Positions 34,266 to 43,066 of a DNA stretch of 64,000 nucleotides are shown one piece after another. Both the position numbers and the translations under genes were made by a program. The notes below the pieces were generated by a model. It saw nothing but the letters and a program-made list of their open reading frames with translations. It was not told where the DNA came from and made no database searches. The stretch is from Gaiellales bacterium (GTDB lineage Bacteria > Actinomycetota > Thermoleophilia > Gaiellales > JAICJC01), in assembly GCA_036403155.1 (NCBI GenBank), contig DASWRM010000037.1, positions 62,001-126,000 of the forward strand. The letters run 5' to 3'. Position 1 is the first letter of the stretch. Every line of letters begins with the position of its first letter.

Positions 34266-35201
34266 CTAGCCCTTGACGCCCGTCAGGGTGATGCCTTCGA
34301 TGAAGACGCGCTGCGCGAGGAAGAAGATCACGATGACCGGAAGCATGAAGATCAGCGCGGCTGCCATGGTCAGATTCCAGTCGACGTGGTGCAGCCCGCG
34401 GAAGGACGACAGCGCGACCGAGAGCGTCTGGGCGTCCGGATTCGAGGCCAGGTAGACCAGCGGCCCGTAGAAATCGTTCCAGGCATAGATGAAGTTGAAC
34501 AGCGCGACCGCAACGATCGCCGGCTTCGCGAGCGGGATGATCACCCGCCAGAGGATCTGCAGCTCGCCGCCGCCGTCGACGCGGATGGCGTCGCTCAGCT
34601 CCTTGGGGATCGTCATGAAGAACTGTCGGAGCAGGAAGATCGAGAACGCATCGCCGAAGAAGCTCGGGATGATCAGCGGCCGCAGGGTGCCGATGAAGTC
34701 GATCCCCGTCCAGTCGTGGAACTGCTTCGCCCAGAGGATGTAGAGCGGGATCGACGTCACCTGGTTGGGCAACATCAGGGTCGAGAGCACGAGCAGGAAC
34801 ACGATGTTGCGTCCACGCCAGTCGATGCGCGAGAACGCGTAGGCCACGGGAACGCAGCTGCAGACGACGCCCACGGTCGAGAGCCCCGCGTAGAGGAACG
34901 TGTTCCAGAGGTACCGCGGCACGTTGATGTCCTCGAACACGGTCTTGAAGTTCGACCAGACGAACGGGTGGGGCCAGACGCTGCCCGTCAGCGCCTGGTC
35001 GTTCGACTGGACGGCCGTGAAGAACATGTAGACGACCGGGAACAGGAAGGCCGACGACACGCCGATCAGCACGGCGTGGTTGGCGACGTTCATCAGGAAC
35101 CGCCGCCGGCGAACGGCCGCCGGCCGCCGGCGAGCTGCCGGGATGTCCCGGGCGGGATGAGCGACCTGGGCTATGACAGCCCCCCGCCGTAGTGCACCCA
35201 A
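34266..35201 (-). CDS. Carbohydrate ABC transporter permease, MalG type
   Basis: About 311 aa, six helices, with the EAA motif DAIRVDGGGELQILWRVIIP that contacts the ATPase and the closing FIEGITLTGVKG usual for this subfamily. Start uncertain: TTG 35199-35201 keeps a basic cytoplasmic N-terminus (RRRPAAVRRRRF) but overlaps malF by 31 nt; ATG 35091-35093 would start almost inside helix 1. I prefer the TTG because family members keep that basic segment. No ATPase is in this operon; the one at 44.1 kb probably serves it. Confidence 0.85.
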   Translation of the reverse strand: MGALRRGAVIAQVAHPARDIPAARRRPAAVRRRRFLMNVANHAVLIGVSSAFLFPVVYMFFTAVQSNDQALTGSVWPHPFVWSNFKTVFEDINVPRYLWNTFLYAGLSTVGVVCSCVPVAYAFSRIDWRGRNIVFLLVLSTLMLPNQVTSIPLYILWAKQFHDWTGIDFIGTLRPLIIPSFFGDAFSIFLLRQFFMTIPKELSDAIRVDGGGELQILWRVIIPLAKPAIVAVALFNFIYAWNDFYGPLVYLASNPDAQTLSVALSSFRGLHHVDWNLTMAAALIFMLPVIVIFFLAQRVFIEGITLTGVKG

Positions 35202-36076
35202 CGCCGGCTCGTCAGGAGCAGGATCGCGGTCAGGATCATCGTGGCCACGAACATCACCCATGCCATGGCCGCGGCGTAGCCCATGTGGAAGTAGGTGAAC
35301 GCCTGCTGGTACAGCCAGACGGAGTAGAACAGCAGCGCGTTCTGCGGCGCGCCCACGCCGCCGCCCGCCGTGGTGGCGCTGACGTACGCCTGGTCGAAGT
35401 ACTGGAATCCGTCGATGATCCCGATGATCAGCGTGAAGAAGATGACCGGGGTCAGCATCGGCAGGGTCACGTACCGGAACCGCTGCCAGGCGTTCGCGCC
35501 CTCGATCGAGATCGCTTCATAGAGGTCGCGCGGCACGTTGAGCAGGCCCGCGAGGTAGAGCACGATCGCGTCGCCGATGCCCCACAGGCCGAGCACCAGC
35601 AGCGCGGGCTTCGCCCACGTTGGATCGAAGAACCACAGCGGGCCGTCGAAGCCGATGTGGCCGAGCAACCGGTTGATCGGGCCGGTGGTCGGGTTGAACA
35701 GGTAGACGAAGACCAGCGCCGCGCCCACCGTCGGCGCCATGGAGGGCATGAAGAAGAGCGTCCGGTAGGCGTTCACGCCCCGCTTCGGCCGCGTCAGCAG
35801 CATCGCCGTGAGGATTCCGAAGAGGATGCGCAGCGGCACCCCGAACACGATGATCCAGGCCGTGTTCCTGACCGACGTCCAGAAGTACGGGTCACCCTGG
35901 CCCGACTGTCCGTTCACGGTCAGGTGCCCGAACATGAACCGGTAGTTGTCGAGGCCGATCCAGTGCGGCGAGCTGATCAGGTCGTAGTGGGTGAAGGAGT
36001 AGTAGAGGCTGAGGATCATGGGCCCCGCCGTGAAGGCGATGAAGCCGACGATCCACGGCGAGAGGAACAGGAGCAC
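35171..36076 (-). CDS. Carbohydrate ABC transporter permease, MalF type
   Basis: At least 301 aa with six helices and the EAA loop YEAISIEGANAWQRFRYVTLP. The only ATG/GTG/TTG in frame is the GTG at 36074-36076, which places helix 1 (LLFLSPWIVGFIAF) at the very N-terminus. About 30 upstream codons continue open and encode a typical cytoplasmic start (RRRARRRGQLRKYGT), so translation may begin at a rarer codon such as CTG near 36145, or a start may have been lost. It lies between the binding protein and MalG-type genes. Confidence 0.85.
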   Translation of the reverse strand: MLLFLSPWIVGFIAFTAGPMILSLYYSFTHYDLISSPHWIGLDNYRFMFGHLTVNGQSGQGDPYFWTSVRNTAWIIVFGVPLRILFGILTAMLLTRPKRGVNAYRTLFFMPSMAPTVGAALVFVYLFNPTTGPINRLLGHIGFDGPLWFFDPTWAKPALLVLGLWGIGDAIVLYLAGLLNVPRDLYEAISIEGANAWQRFRYVTLPMLTPVIFFTLIIGIIDGFQYFDQAYVSATTAGGGVGAPQNALLFYSVWLYQQAFTYFHMGYAAAMAWVMFVATMILTAILLLTSRRWVHYGGGLS

Positions 36077-36171
36077 GGTGCCGTACTTGCGGAGCTGGCC
36101 GCGCCGCCGCGCACGCCGGCGCTCGGCCGGCGTGCGCGGCTGGTACCCCAGCGGCTGCGGGGCGGCGACCG

Positions 36172-37545
36172 CTACGGCGCGCTCCCCTGGCTGAGCTGGT
36201 TGCCGACGTCCTGATCCAGCTTCTGGAGCGCCGACTGAAGGTCGGAGTCACTGATCTTGCCGGCCTGCCACTTCTGCTCGAACGTGTCGAGCAGGTTCGC
36301 GTACCCGTTGCCCGAGGGCTGTGTCGGCGGCGCGAACGCGGACTTGTCGTTCAGCCACACGTGCAGGAACGTGTCGAACTGCGGGGGCTGCTTCAGGTCG
36401 GGTGACGTGGCCGACGCCTCGGTGGTCGGGACGTTGCCGACCGCGTTCGCCATCTGCACGAGGTAGCTCGTGTCGGACGCCAGGTACTTGACCAGCAGCC
36501 ACGCCTGGTCGGGGTGCTCGGCGCCCTTCGGGATGCCGATGATGGTGCCGCCGACGCGGCCCGATCCGTACATCTCGGGGTGATCCGACGCTGCCGGGAA
36601 CGGCACCGTCCCGTAGTTCAGCGAGGGGGTGTCGCGCTTGATGAACGCGGTGCGCCACTCGCCGTCGAACATCATCGCGACCTTGCCCTTCTCGAACGCG
36701 TTGCTCGGGTTGAACTCGTTGTTCACATTGGCCGCGTAGAACTTGGTGATGTCGTCGTAGCCGTAGAAGTCGATCAGCTGCTTCTGCCAGCGAAGCGCGG
36801 CAGCCCAGCCCGGATCCTCCGCGAACTGCGGCGTGTTGCTCGAGTCGAACCACTGCGCGCCCCAGGCGTTCGCGAGGTCGCCGGGGCCGATCTGCTCCCA
36901 GCCGTTCAGCGGCACGAACCCGGCCACCTTGATGGAGCCGTCGGCGTTCCGCTGGGTCAGCTTCTTGGCGTCCGCCATCAGCTCGTCCATGGTCTTCGGC
37001 GGCGCCGCGATTCCGGCGTTCGCCAGCAGGTCCTTGTTGTAGTAGAGGCCGTAGGCGTCGGTCAGCGACGGCAGCGCGCACTGGTGACCACCGACGTTGG
37101 TGTAGGTGATGGCCGCGGGCGCGAAATCGCCGATCGCCATGTTGTCGGCCTTCATGTACGGCGCCAGATCCTCCCAGAGACCGCTCGAGCAGTACTGACC
37201 GACGTAGTCGGGGCCGAACGGCATGGCGACGTCCGGTGGGTTGCCGCCGTTGATGGCATTCACGAGGTTCGGGTCAAACGTGTCGTTGTCCGTGTTCGGC
37301 TGCACCTGCTGCTTGATCGTGATCCAGGGGTACTTCTGCTCGAAGCCCTTCAGCGCCTGCTCGAAGGGCTTTCCCTCCTCGCCGCTCCACAGGTGCCACA
37401 TGGTGATCGTGACGGGCGTCTTGTCGATCTGGCTCGACGGCTTGGGGCCGCTGGAGCTCGAGCTGCCGCCGCCGCAGCCGGCCGCGGCCAGGAGCGCGGC
37501 CAGCGCGGCCACGGTCAGCATTCGCAATCGTCTCATCGGTTTCAT
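36172..37545 (-). CDS. Sugar-binding lipoprotein of an ABC importer (family 1 SBP)
   Basis: About 457 aa. A lipoprotein signal (MRRLRMLTVAALAALLAAAG then Cys) is followed by a Ser-rich linker and a typical solute-binding fold: VTITMWHLWSGEEGKPFEQA, NPPDVAMPFGPDYVGQY, LPSLTDAYGLYYNKDLL, GKVAMMFDGEWRTAF. ATG 37543-37545 is chosen; AGGAGGG sits just before it, and ATG 37534-37536 has better spacing, while ATG 37564-37566 overlaps the ROK stop. It captures the substrate outside the membrane; the sequence does not tell which oligosaccharide. Confidence 0.9.
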   Translation of the reverse strand: MKPMRRLRMLTVAALAALLAAAGCGGGSSSSSGPKPSSQIDKTPVTITMWHLWSGEEGKPFEQALKGFEQKYPWITIKQQVQPNTDNDTFDPNLVNAINGGNPPDVAMPFGPDYVGQYCSSGLWEDLAPYMKADNMAIGDFAPAAITYTNVGGHQCALPSLTDAYGLYYNKDLLANAGIAAPPKTMDELMADAKKLTQRNADGSIKVAGFVPLNGWEQIGPGDLANAWGAQWFDSSNTPQFAEDPGWAAALRWQKQLIDFYGYDDITKFYAANVNNEFNPSNAFEKGKVAMMFDGEWRTAFIKRDTPSLNYGTVPFPAASDHPEMYGSGRVGGTIIGIPKGAEHPDQAWLLVKYLASDTSYLVQMANAVGNVPTTEASATSPDLKQPPQFDTFLHVWLNDKSAFAPPTQPSGNGYANLLDTFEQKWQAGKISDSDLQSALQKLDQDVGNQLSQGSAP

Positions 37546-37562
37546 GCCCTCCTGAGGGTTCG

Positions 37563-38717
37563 TCATACGACGGCAGAACGGGATAGTGGTTTGCGGGTGA
37601 ACAGCTGCTCGCGAGCGGCTTCCAGAGCCGTGACGACGGCGCCGCGCAGCACGGCGTCCTCGCCCAGCTCCGACGTGGCCAGGCGCGGCGTGAACGGCGA
37701 GATGGCGCTCAGACGGCGCTCGACGGCGGGGCGCAGGTCGGGGTTGCCGCCGATCCCCCCACCCATGATGACGAGCTGCGGGTCGACCACCGGCGCGACC
37801 GCTGCGATGGCGACCGCGATCCGGCCGGCCTCGTCCTCGACGACGGCCGCAGCAGCACGGTCGCCGCGGCGGGCGGCCGCGAAGATGCCCTTGGCGGGCT
37901 GCCGAAGCGCCGAGGCGCGCGCGGCCCTGGTCACGGCCGACGCGCCCGCCCACTCCTCGAGCATGCCCCGCCGGCGGAAGCGCGGGTCGGACGGATCCCC
38001 GTCGCCGACCGGCATGTATCCGATCTCGCCGGCGGCCCCGCCCGCGCCCCGGTAGAGCTCGCCGTTGATGACGATGCCCATGCCGACGCCGGTGCCGACC
38101 CACAGGAACACGAAGTTCTCGACATTCCGGCCCGCGCCGTGCGAGCGCTCGCCGAGAGCCGCGAGGTTGACGTCGTTCTCGAAGCTGACGGCCGTGCCGA
38201 GCTCGTCGCGGATTGCCCCGACGAGCCCCTGCCGGCCCCAGCCGGGAAGGTTGGGCGCATGCGCGAGCAGCCCGCGCGATGGGTCGAGGACGCCCGAGCT
38301 GCCGACCGTCGCGTGGGTGACCTGGCTCCAGCGGAGTCCCGCCTCGCTGGCGACCTCCTGGGCGACGTGGCCGATCTGCTGAACGAGCTGACCCGCGCTT
38401 CGGGAGCGCGCTCGCTGATCCACCCGGGCGACGATCGCGCCGGTGATGTCGGCGGCAGCGGCACGCAGCCAGTGCGCGCCGACGTCGATGCCGACCACCC
38501 AGCCGGCGCCGGGATTGAGCTCGTACAGCACGGCGCTCGGGCCCTTGCCGCCGGTGGCCCGACCCACCTCATGGACGAGGCCGGCCTCGACCAGGCTGCC
38601 GAGAGCCAGCGAGACCGTCGGCTTGGAAAGGCCGCTCTTGCGGGCGATCTGCGCCCGAGACGTGGCGCCGCCATGCTGGATCAGCTCGAGCACCGTGCGT
38701 TCGTTGATGGCGCGCAA
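37563..38717 (-). CDS. ROK-family transcriptional regulator (NagC/XylR type)
   Basis: 384 aa from TTG 38715-38717. An N-terminal winged helix (TSRAQIARKSGLSKPTVSLA) is fused to a ROK kinase-like domain with IDVGAHWLRAA, VSFENDVNLAALGE, FLWVGTGVGMG and GGAAGEIGYM. The zinc motif usually rich in Cys is poorly kept. In-frame codons upstream (38718-38756) encode AETRYAAGQPRLL, a typical ROK N-terminus, but contain no ATG, GTG or TTG; GGAGGG lies at a plausible distance, so translation may begin at ATC 38754-38756 or an ACG. It heads the ABC-importer operon and probably represses it when no sugar binds. Confidence 0.88.
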   Translation of the reverse strand: MRAINERTVLELIQHGGATSRAQIARKSGLSKPTVSLALGSLVEAGLVHEVGRATGGKGPSAVLYELNPGAGWVVGIDVGAHWLRAAAADITGAIVARVDQRARSRSAGQLVQQIGHVAQEVASEAGLRWSQVTHATVGSSGVLDPSRGLLAHAPNLPGWGRQGLVGAIRDELGTAVSFENDVNLAALGERSHGAGRNVENFVFLWVGTGVGMGIVINGELYRGAGGAAGEIGYMPVGDGDPSDPRFRRRGMLEEWAGASAVTRAARASALRQPAKGIFAAARRGDRAAAAVVEDEAGRIAVAIAAVAPVVDPQLVIMGGGIGGNPDLRPAVERRLSAISPFTPRLATSELGEDAVLRGAVVTALEAAREQLFTRKPLSRSAVV

Positions 38718-38783
38718 CAGGCGCGGCTGGCCAGCGGCATACCGGGTCTCTGCGATCGCCGTCGTCGTCCCTCCTGCAAGGCG

Positions 38784-38808
38784 TATAGTAAGGAAACCTT
38801 ACTGACAG
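38784..38808. promoter_or_regulatory. Operator-promoter of the sugar island (ROK/aminotransferase)
   Basis: AGTAAGG-AAA-CCTTACT (38787-38803) is a perfect 7-bp-arm palindrome. It overlaps TATAGT on the plus strand (38784-38789) and TACTAT on the minus strand, so one bound repressor would block both divergent promoters. The 21 bp from 38788 match 17 of 21 positions at 41453-41473. The likely ligand is the adjacent ROK protein. Confidence 0.65.
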
Positions 38809-38873
38809 TGGGAAAATACGCCCTGGGCCGGACGGGTGTCAAGATAGGGGCAACCGAGATCACGGAGATATCG

Positions 38874-40118
38874 ATGAATCAGCTGGCGATGAAGGGCGGC
38901 GACCCCGTCCGCACCGAGGCGTACCCGGCCTGGCCGGAGCTCGACGAGCGTGACGCCGATGCCGTGGCCGAGGTCGTCCGCAACGGGCAGATCGGCGGCT
39001 GGCCGGAGCCCGGCCCGCGAGCCGGGGAGTTCGCATCCCGGTTCGCCGCGTACCAGGGCGCGTCGCACGGCATCGTCATGGTGAACGGCACGGTGACGAT
39101 GGAGGTCGCGCTGAAGGCCCTCGGCATCGGATGGGGTGACGAGGTGATCGTTCCGGCACTGACGTTCGCGGCCACCGCGTACGCGGCCATCGCGGCGGGC
39201 GCACTCCCCGTGATCGTGGATGTGGAACAGGAGCGCTGGACGATCGACCCCGACGCTGTCGAGGCGGCGATCACGCCGGCCACGCGCGCGATCATGCCCG
39301 TGCACCTGGGCCAGCAGATGGCCGACATGGACCGCCTGGTCGAGATCGCCGGCCGCCACGGGATCGCCATCGTCGAGGACTGCGCGCACGCGCACGGGCA
39401 GCAGTGGGACGGCCGCGGCGCGGGCTGCATCGGGGCGTTCGGCTCCTTCAGCCACCAGTCGTCGAAGATCCTGACCGCGGGTGAGGGCGGATCGCTGCTG
39501 ACCAACGACGAGGCGCTCGCGCGCCGCGCGCATTCGATCATCGACTGCGGCCGCCCGAAGGACGCCGCCGAGCGCGAGTACACGTTCGGCGCGAACTACC
39601 GTCTGGGCGAGCTGAACTGCGCCCTGCTGTGCACCCAGCTCGACCGCTTCGAGCAGCAGCGCGCCGAGCGGGAGGCGGGAGCGCGCCTGTTCGAGCAGCT
39701 GGCGGACGGGCTCGAGGGCGTACGGATCAACCCGATCCACCGGCAGATCACACGCTGGAGCTTTTACCGCTACCTGATCCGCATCGACCCGGAGGCCTTC
39801 GCCGGCGCCACGTGCGAGGCCGTCGCGGACGCCCTGGAGGCAGAGGGCGTCCCCGCCGAGGTGCAGTACCCGCCGATGAGCCGCTACGAGCTGTTCCAGC
39901 CGCGGCTGTCGCGCCTGCCCGTCTGCGTGGAGCACGCCGACCGGCTCGATCCGGCTCGGATGAGCTTCCCCGTGGCCGAGGCTGCGGGCGAGCGGGAGGC
40001 GGTGTACCTCAACGAGTGCGTGTTCCGCGCCGGGCGCACGGGTGTCGAGGACGTCGTCGCGGCCCTGGCGAAGGTGCAGGAGCACGCGCACGAGCTGACG
40101 CAGATGACCGCCGCGTAG
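38874..40118 (+). CDS. DegT/DnrJ/EryC1/StrS-family PLP aminotransferase
   Basis: 414 aa. VPALTFAATAYAAIAAGA, IVEDCAHAHGQQWDG and the PLP lysine in FGSFSHQSSKILTAGEGG are typical; ANYRLGELNCALLCTQLDR closes the active site. The family transfers amino groups to keto sugars or to keto-inositols (the StrS/scyllo-inosose branch). GGAG 6 nt before ATG 38874 sets the start. It is divergent from the ROK regulator and convergent with the GH4 gene. Confidence 0.88.
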   Translation: MNQLAMKGGDPVRTEAYPAWPELDERDADAVAEVVRNGQIGGWPEPGPRAGEFASRFAAYQGASHGIVMVNGTVTMEVALKALGIGWGDEVIVPALTFAATAYAAIAAGALPVIVDVEQERWTIDPDAVEAAITPATRAIMPVHLGQQMADMDRLVEIAGRHGIAIVEDCAHAHGQQWDGRGAGCIGAFGSFSHQSSKILTAGEGGSLLTNDEALARRAHSIIDCGRPKDAAEREYTFGANYRLGELNCALLCTQLDRFEQQRAEREAGARLFEQLADGLEGVRINPIHRQITRWSFYRYLIRIDPEAFAGATCEAVADALEAEGVPAEVQYPPMSRYELFQPRLSRLPVCVEHADRLDPARMSFPVAEAAGEREAVYLNECVFRAGRTGVEDVVAALAKVQEHAHELTQMTAA

Positions 40119-40127
40119 CGGCCGGCG

Positions 40128-41411
40128 TCAGCCCGGCCCGGGCTCGTCGCTCGGGAAGAAGGCGGGCAGGTACTCCCGGTTTCCCTCGAGCAGCGCATCC
40201 AGCAGCGGTTTCGCCACCCGGTAATCGGACGACAGCGGGTTCGCCATCAGTGCCTTCAGCGCCAGGTCGCGGTCGCCGCTGACCGCCGCGGCAACGGTCA
40301 GGCGCTCGTACGCCTTCACCTGCTCGACCAGGCCGAGCATCTCCGGGGCGAGCGGCTCGACCGGCAGCGGCGTGGCGCCGCTCGCGTCGATGCGGCAGGC
40401 GACCTCGACCACGGCGTCATCGGCGAGGTTCGGGATCGCGCCGCCGTTGCGGACGTTCACCACCTGGACGTCGCCACGGTCGGTGTGGAGCGACTCGAGC
40501 AGCATCGCCGCCGCCTCGGAGTAGAACGCGCCGCCGCGCTGCTCGAGCAGCTTCGGCTTCACGTCGAGGTCCGGATCGCTGTACATCTCCAGCAGGTTGC
40601 GCTCGATCTCCATCACCTCGTCCGCGCGCGATCGCGCCGTCCGCTGCTTCTCGAGCACCTCGCCGGTCAGATAGAAATAGCGGAGGTAGTACGACGGGAT
40701 CGACCGCGTCAGGCGCACCAGGTCGCCGGGCAGGTCGACCTCCTCGCCCAGCTGGTCGGCGTACATGTCGACGAGCTCCGGCAGCCGGTCGACGCCGTCG
40801 ACGAGGACGCGGCGCTCCCATGACAGGTGGTTGAGGCCGACGTGCTCGAGCTGCACCTGCGACGGCTCGACGCCGAGCTGCTTGGCGAGCGAGCGCTGGA
40901 AGCCGATCGGGATGTTGCAGAGGCCGATCGCGTGGTGGCCGTGGTCGGCGAGCGCCTGGGTGACCAGGCCGGCCGGGTTCGTGAAGTCGAGCAGCCATGC
41001 GCCGTCCGCTCCCAGCCGCGCGGTGTCGTCCGCAATGCCGAGCACGACGGGGATCGTCCGCAGCGCCTTGGCGAAGCCGCCCGGCCCGGTCGTCTCCTGG
41101 CCGATGCAGCCGAACTCCGGCGGGATCGTCTCGTCGCGCAGGCGCGCCTGCAGCCCGCCGACGCGCAGCTGCACGAGCACGAAGCTGGCACCGGCGATCG
41201 CCTCCCGGCGGTCGGTCGTGAGCGTCAGCTTGCCCGGGAAATCGAGCTTGCGAAGGATCCGTCCGGCCAGCCCGCCGACGATCTCGAGCCGTTGCTCGTC
41301 GATGTCGTGGAGCACCAGCTCCTCCACCGGGAGGACGTCGCGGCGCAGCCCGAAGCCCTCGATCAGCTCGGGCGTATAGGTGCTCCCGCCTCCGATCACC
41401 GCCACTTTCAC
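40128..41411 (-). CDS. Glycoside hydrolase family 4, 6-phospho-beta-glucosidase type
   Basis: 427 aa. It opens VAVIGGGSTYTPELIEG (NAD loop); GQETTGPGGFAKALRTIP, the metal-site GLCNIPIGFQRS (Cys, with the CNIP signature of 6-phospho-beta-glucosidases) and GLNHLSWERRV (His) follow. It should cleave a phosphorylated beta-glycoside through NAD/Mn-dependent oxidation at C3. As the island has an ABC importer and not a PTS, phosphorylation must come from the neighbouring kinases. GTG at 41409-41411. Confidence 0.9.
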   Translation of the reverse strand: MKVAVIGGGSTYTPELIEGFGLRRDVLPVEELVLHDIDEQRLEIVGGLAGRILRKLDFPGKLTLTTDRREAIAGASFVLVQLRVGGLQARLRDETIPPEFGCIGQETTGPGGFAKALRTIPVVLGIADDTARLGADGAWLLDFTNPAGLVTQALADHGHHAIGLCNIPIGFQRSLAKQLGVEPSQVQLEHVGLNHLSWERRVLVDGVDRLPELVDMYADQLGEEVDLPGDLVRLTRSIPSYYLRYFYLTGEVLEKQRTARSRADEVMEIERNLLEMYSDPDLDVKPKLLEQRGGAFYSEAAAMLLESLHTDRGDVQVVNVRNGGAIPNLADDAVVEVACRIDASGATPLPVEPLAPEMLGLVEQVKAYERLTVAAAVSGDRDLALKALMANPLSSDYRVAKPLLDALLEGNREYLPAFFPSDEPGPG

Positions 41412-41420
41412 AACCGCCGC

Positions 41421-41473
41421 ATCCTACGGTATCCTGGCGTCGAAGTGAAATCGTTAGGAAAGTTTCCTGACAG
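41421..41473. promoter_or_regulatory. Divergent promoters with a second copy of the island operator
   Basis: TAGGAT on the minus strand (41421-41426) and TATCCT on the plus strand (41430-41435) lie back to back, each 9 nt from its GTG start. TTAGGAAAGTTTCCTGA (41454-41470) is a near-perfect palindrome falling within the first codons of the SIS gene; it matches the operator at 38788. A repressor here would block the plus-strand transcript just after its start. Confidence 0.6.
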
Positions 41474-42473
41474 ATTCGTCGCGGAGATAGCGGGCCAGCC
41501 CGAGGCGGTGCGGCGGGCGGGGCGGGCGCTCGAGGTTCAGGCGCCCGCGGTCGGCCGCCTGCGCGAGTCGGTCGAGTCCGGCGGCCTGATCGTCTTCACC
41601 GGCATGGGCAGCTCGTATGACGCCTGCTACCCGGTCGTCACGACGCTGGCGGGCCGCGGCGTGGACTGCTGGATGCTCGACACGGCCGAGCTGCTGCACT
41701 TCCGCATGGCGGCGCTGCGACCGGGCGGCCTGCTGGTCTGCGTCAGCCAGTCCGGCGAGAGCGCGGAGCTCGTTCGCCTGGTCGAGCAGCTGCCGCAGCC
41801 GCGGCCGATCCTGGCAACGGTCACGAACGGGCCGTCCAACACCCTGGCGCATGCCGCCGACATCCCACTCGACACCGGCGCGGGCGAGGAGCACGGCCCG
41901 TCGACGATGACCTTCGCCGCAGCCCTCGCGGTGCTCGACGCGGTCACCGGCGATCCACCGGTCGAGCGCGCGGCGCGTGAGATGGAGCGGCTGCTCGCCG
42001 AGCCGGACGCCCTCGCCGAACGGCTGGCGGCGTGGATCGACGGCCGCCCCACGCTCGCACTGGTGGGGCGCGGATCGGCTCGCGCAGCGGCCGAGATGGG
42101 GGCGTTGACACTGAAGGAGGCAGCCCGCTTCCCGGCTGAGTCGCTCCAGGCCGCGCAGTTCCGCCACGGACCGCTCGAGCTCGCCGGCCCCCGGCTCGCG
42201 GTGATGGTGATCGCCACGGAGCCGCGCACGCGCGACCTCGAGCTTGGCCTGGCCAGGGAGCTTGGGGGTGCCGGCGCGGCGGTGCTCGTCGTGAGCCAGG
42301 ACGGCGAGGCGCCGGACGGCTGCGAGTCGGTCGCCGTCGGGCCGCTCGAGGAGGGCCTGGCCGCCGCCGCGGCGACGATCCCGGCGCAGCTGCTCGCATG
42401 GCGGCTCGCGCGCTCCCGCGGCCTGACCCCGGGAGAGTTCGCGATCGCGGGAAAGGTGACCACGCGGGAATGA
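41445..42473 (+). CDS. SIS-domain sugar isomerase/deaminase (GlmS isomerase-like)
   Basis: 342 aa. FVAEIAGQPEAVRRAGRAL begins the isomerase fold; two SIS halves follow (IVFTGMGSSYDACYPVVTTL with LVCVSQSGESAELVRLVEQL, and TLALVGRGSARAAAEMGALT with KEAARFPAESLQAAQFRHG). There is no glutaminase domain, so it fits AgaS/FrlB-like deaminases or ketose-amine isomerases. The operator covers codons 3-9. It overlaps the deacetylase by 4 nt. Confidence 0.85.
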   Translation: MKSLGKFPDRFVAEIAGQPEAVRRAGRALEVQAPAVGRLRESVESGGLIVFTGMGSSYDACYPVVTTLAGRGVDCWMLDTAELLHFRMAALRPGGLLVCVSQSGESAELVRLVEQLPQPRPILATVTNGPSNTLAHAADIPLDTGAGEEHGPSTMTFAAALAVLDAVTGDPPVERAAREMERLLAEPDALAERLAAWIDGRPTLALVGRGSARAAAEMGALTLKEAARFPAESLQAAQFRHGPLELAGPRLAVMVIATEPRTRDLELGLARELGGAGAAVLVVSQDGEAPDGCESVAVGPLEEGLAAAAATIPAQLLAWRLARSRGLTPGEFAIAGKVTTRE

Positions 42474-43066
42474 GCATGCGCGTTGCGCTGACGGTCGACA
42501 CGGAGCACCCGGATCACCCGGCCGCCCAGGGGAACCTGGAGCGCCAGCTCGACGAGCTCGCGCGCCGCGATGCCAGAGCCACGTTCTTCGTCCAGGGGCG
42601 CTGGGCCGCGTCGAATCCGGCGCTCGCCCGGCGCATCGCCGAATCGGGGCACGCGATCGGCAACCACTCGAAGTCCCACGCGCCGATGGACATGCTGACG
42701 GACGAGGGGATCGCGGCGTCGTTGCGCGACGCCGAGGACATGATCGTCCGTGCGTCCGGCGTCAACCCCCGTCCCTGGTTCCGGTGCCCGTATGGGGACG
42801 GTGCCGACGACCCGCGCGTCCTCGCCGCGATCGAGCGGGCGGGCTACCGCCACGTCGGCTGGGACGTCGACACGAACGACTGGGAGCCCGGGCGCACGCC
42901 GGCGGAGATGATCGTCACGGTGCTCGACGGCGTGCGCGCGAACGGCGACGGTGCCATCGTGCTGACGCACAGCTGGCCGGACGTGACGGCCGCCGCGATC
43001 GGCGAGCTGGTCGACCGGCTGCACGGGGACGGGAGCGTGCTGGTGGGGGTGGACGAGCTTGGCTAG
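42470..43066 (+). CDS. Polysaccharide deacetylase (NodB domain), cytoplasmic
   Basis: 198 aa. TVDTEHPDHP supplies the early Asp, AIGNHSKSHAPMDML the metal-binding H-x3-H, WFRCPYGDGADD the Arg/Pro motif, and VLTHSWPDVT the C-terminal His. There is no signal peptide, so it probably removes an N-acetyl group from an imported sugar inside the cell. ATG 42470 overlaps the SIS stop and the next gene overlaps by 8 nt. Confidence 0.85.
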   Translation: MSMRVALTVDTEHPDHPAAQGNLERQLDELARRDARATFFVQGRWAASNPALARRIAESGHAIGNHSKSHAPMDMLTDEGIAASLRDAEDMIVRASGVNPRPWFRCPYGDGADDPRVLAAIERAGYRHVGWDVDTNDWEPGRTPAEMIVTVLDGVRANGDGAIVLTHSWPDVTAAAIGELVDRLHGDGSVLVGVDELG

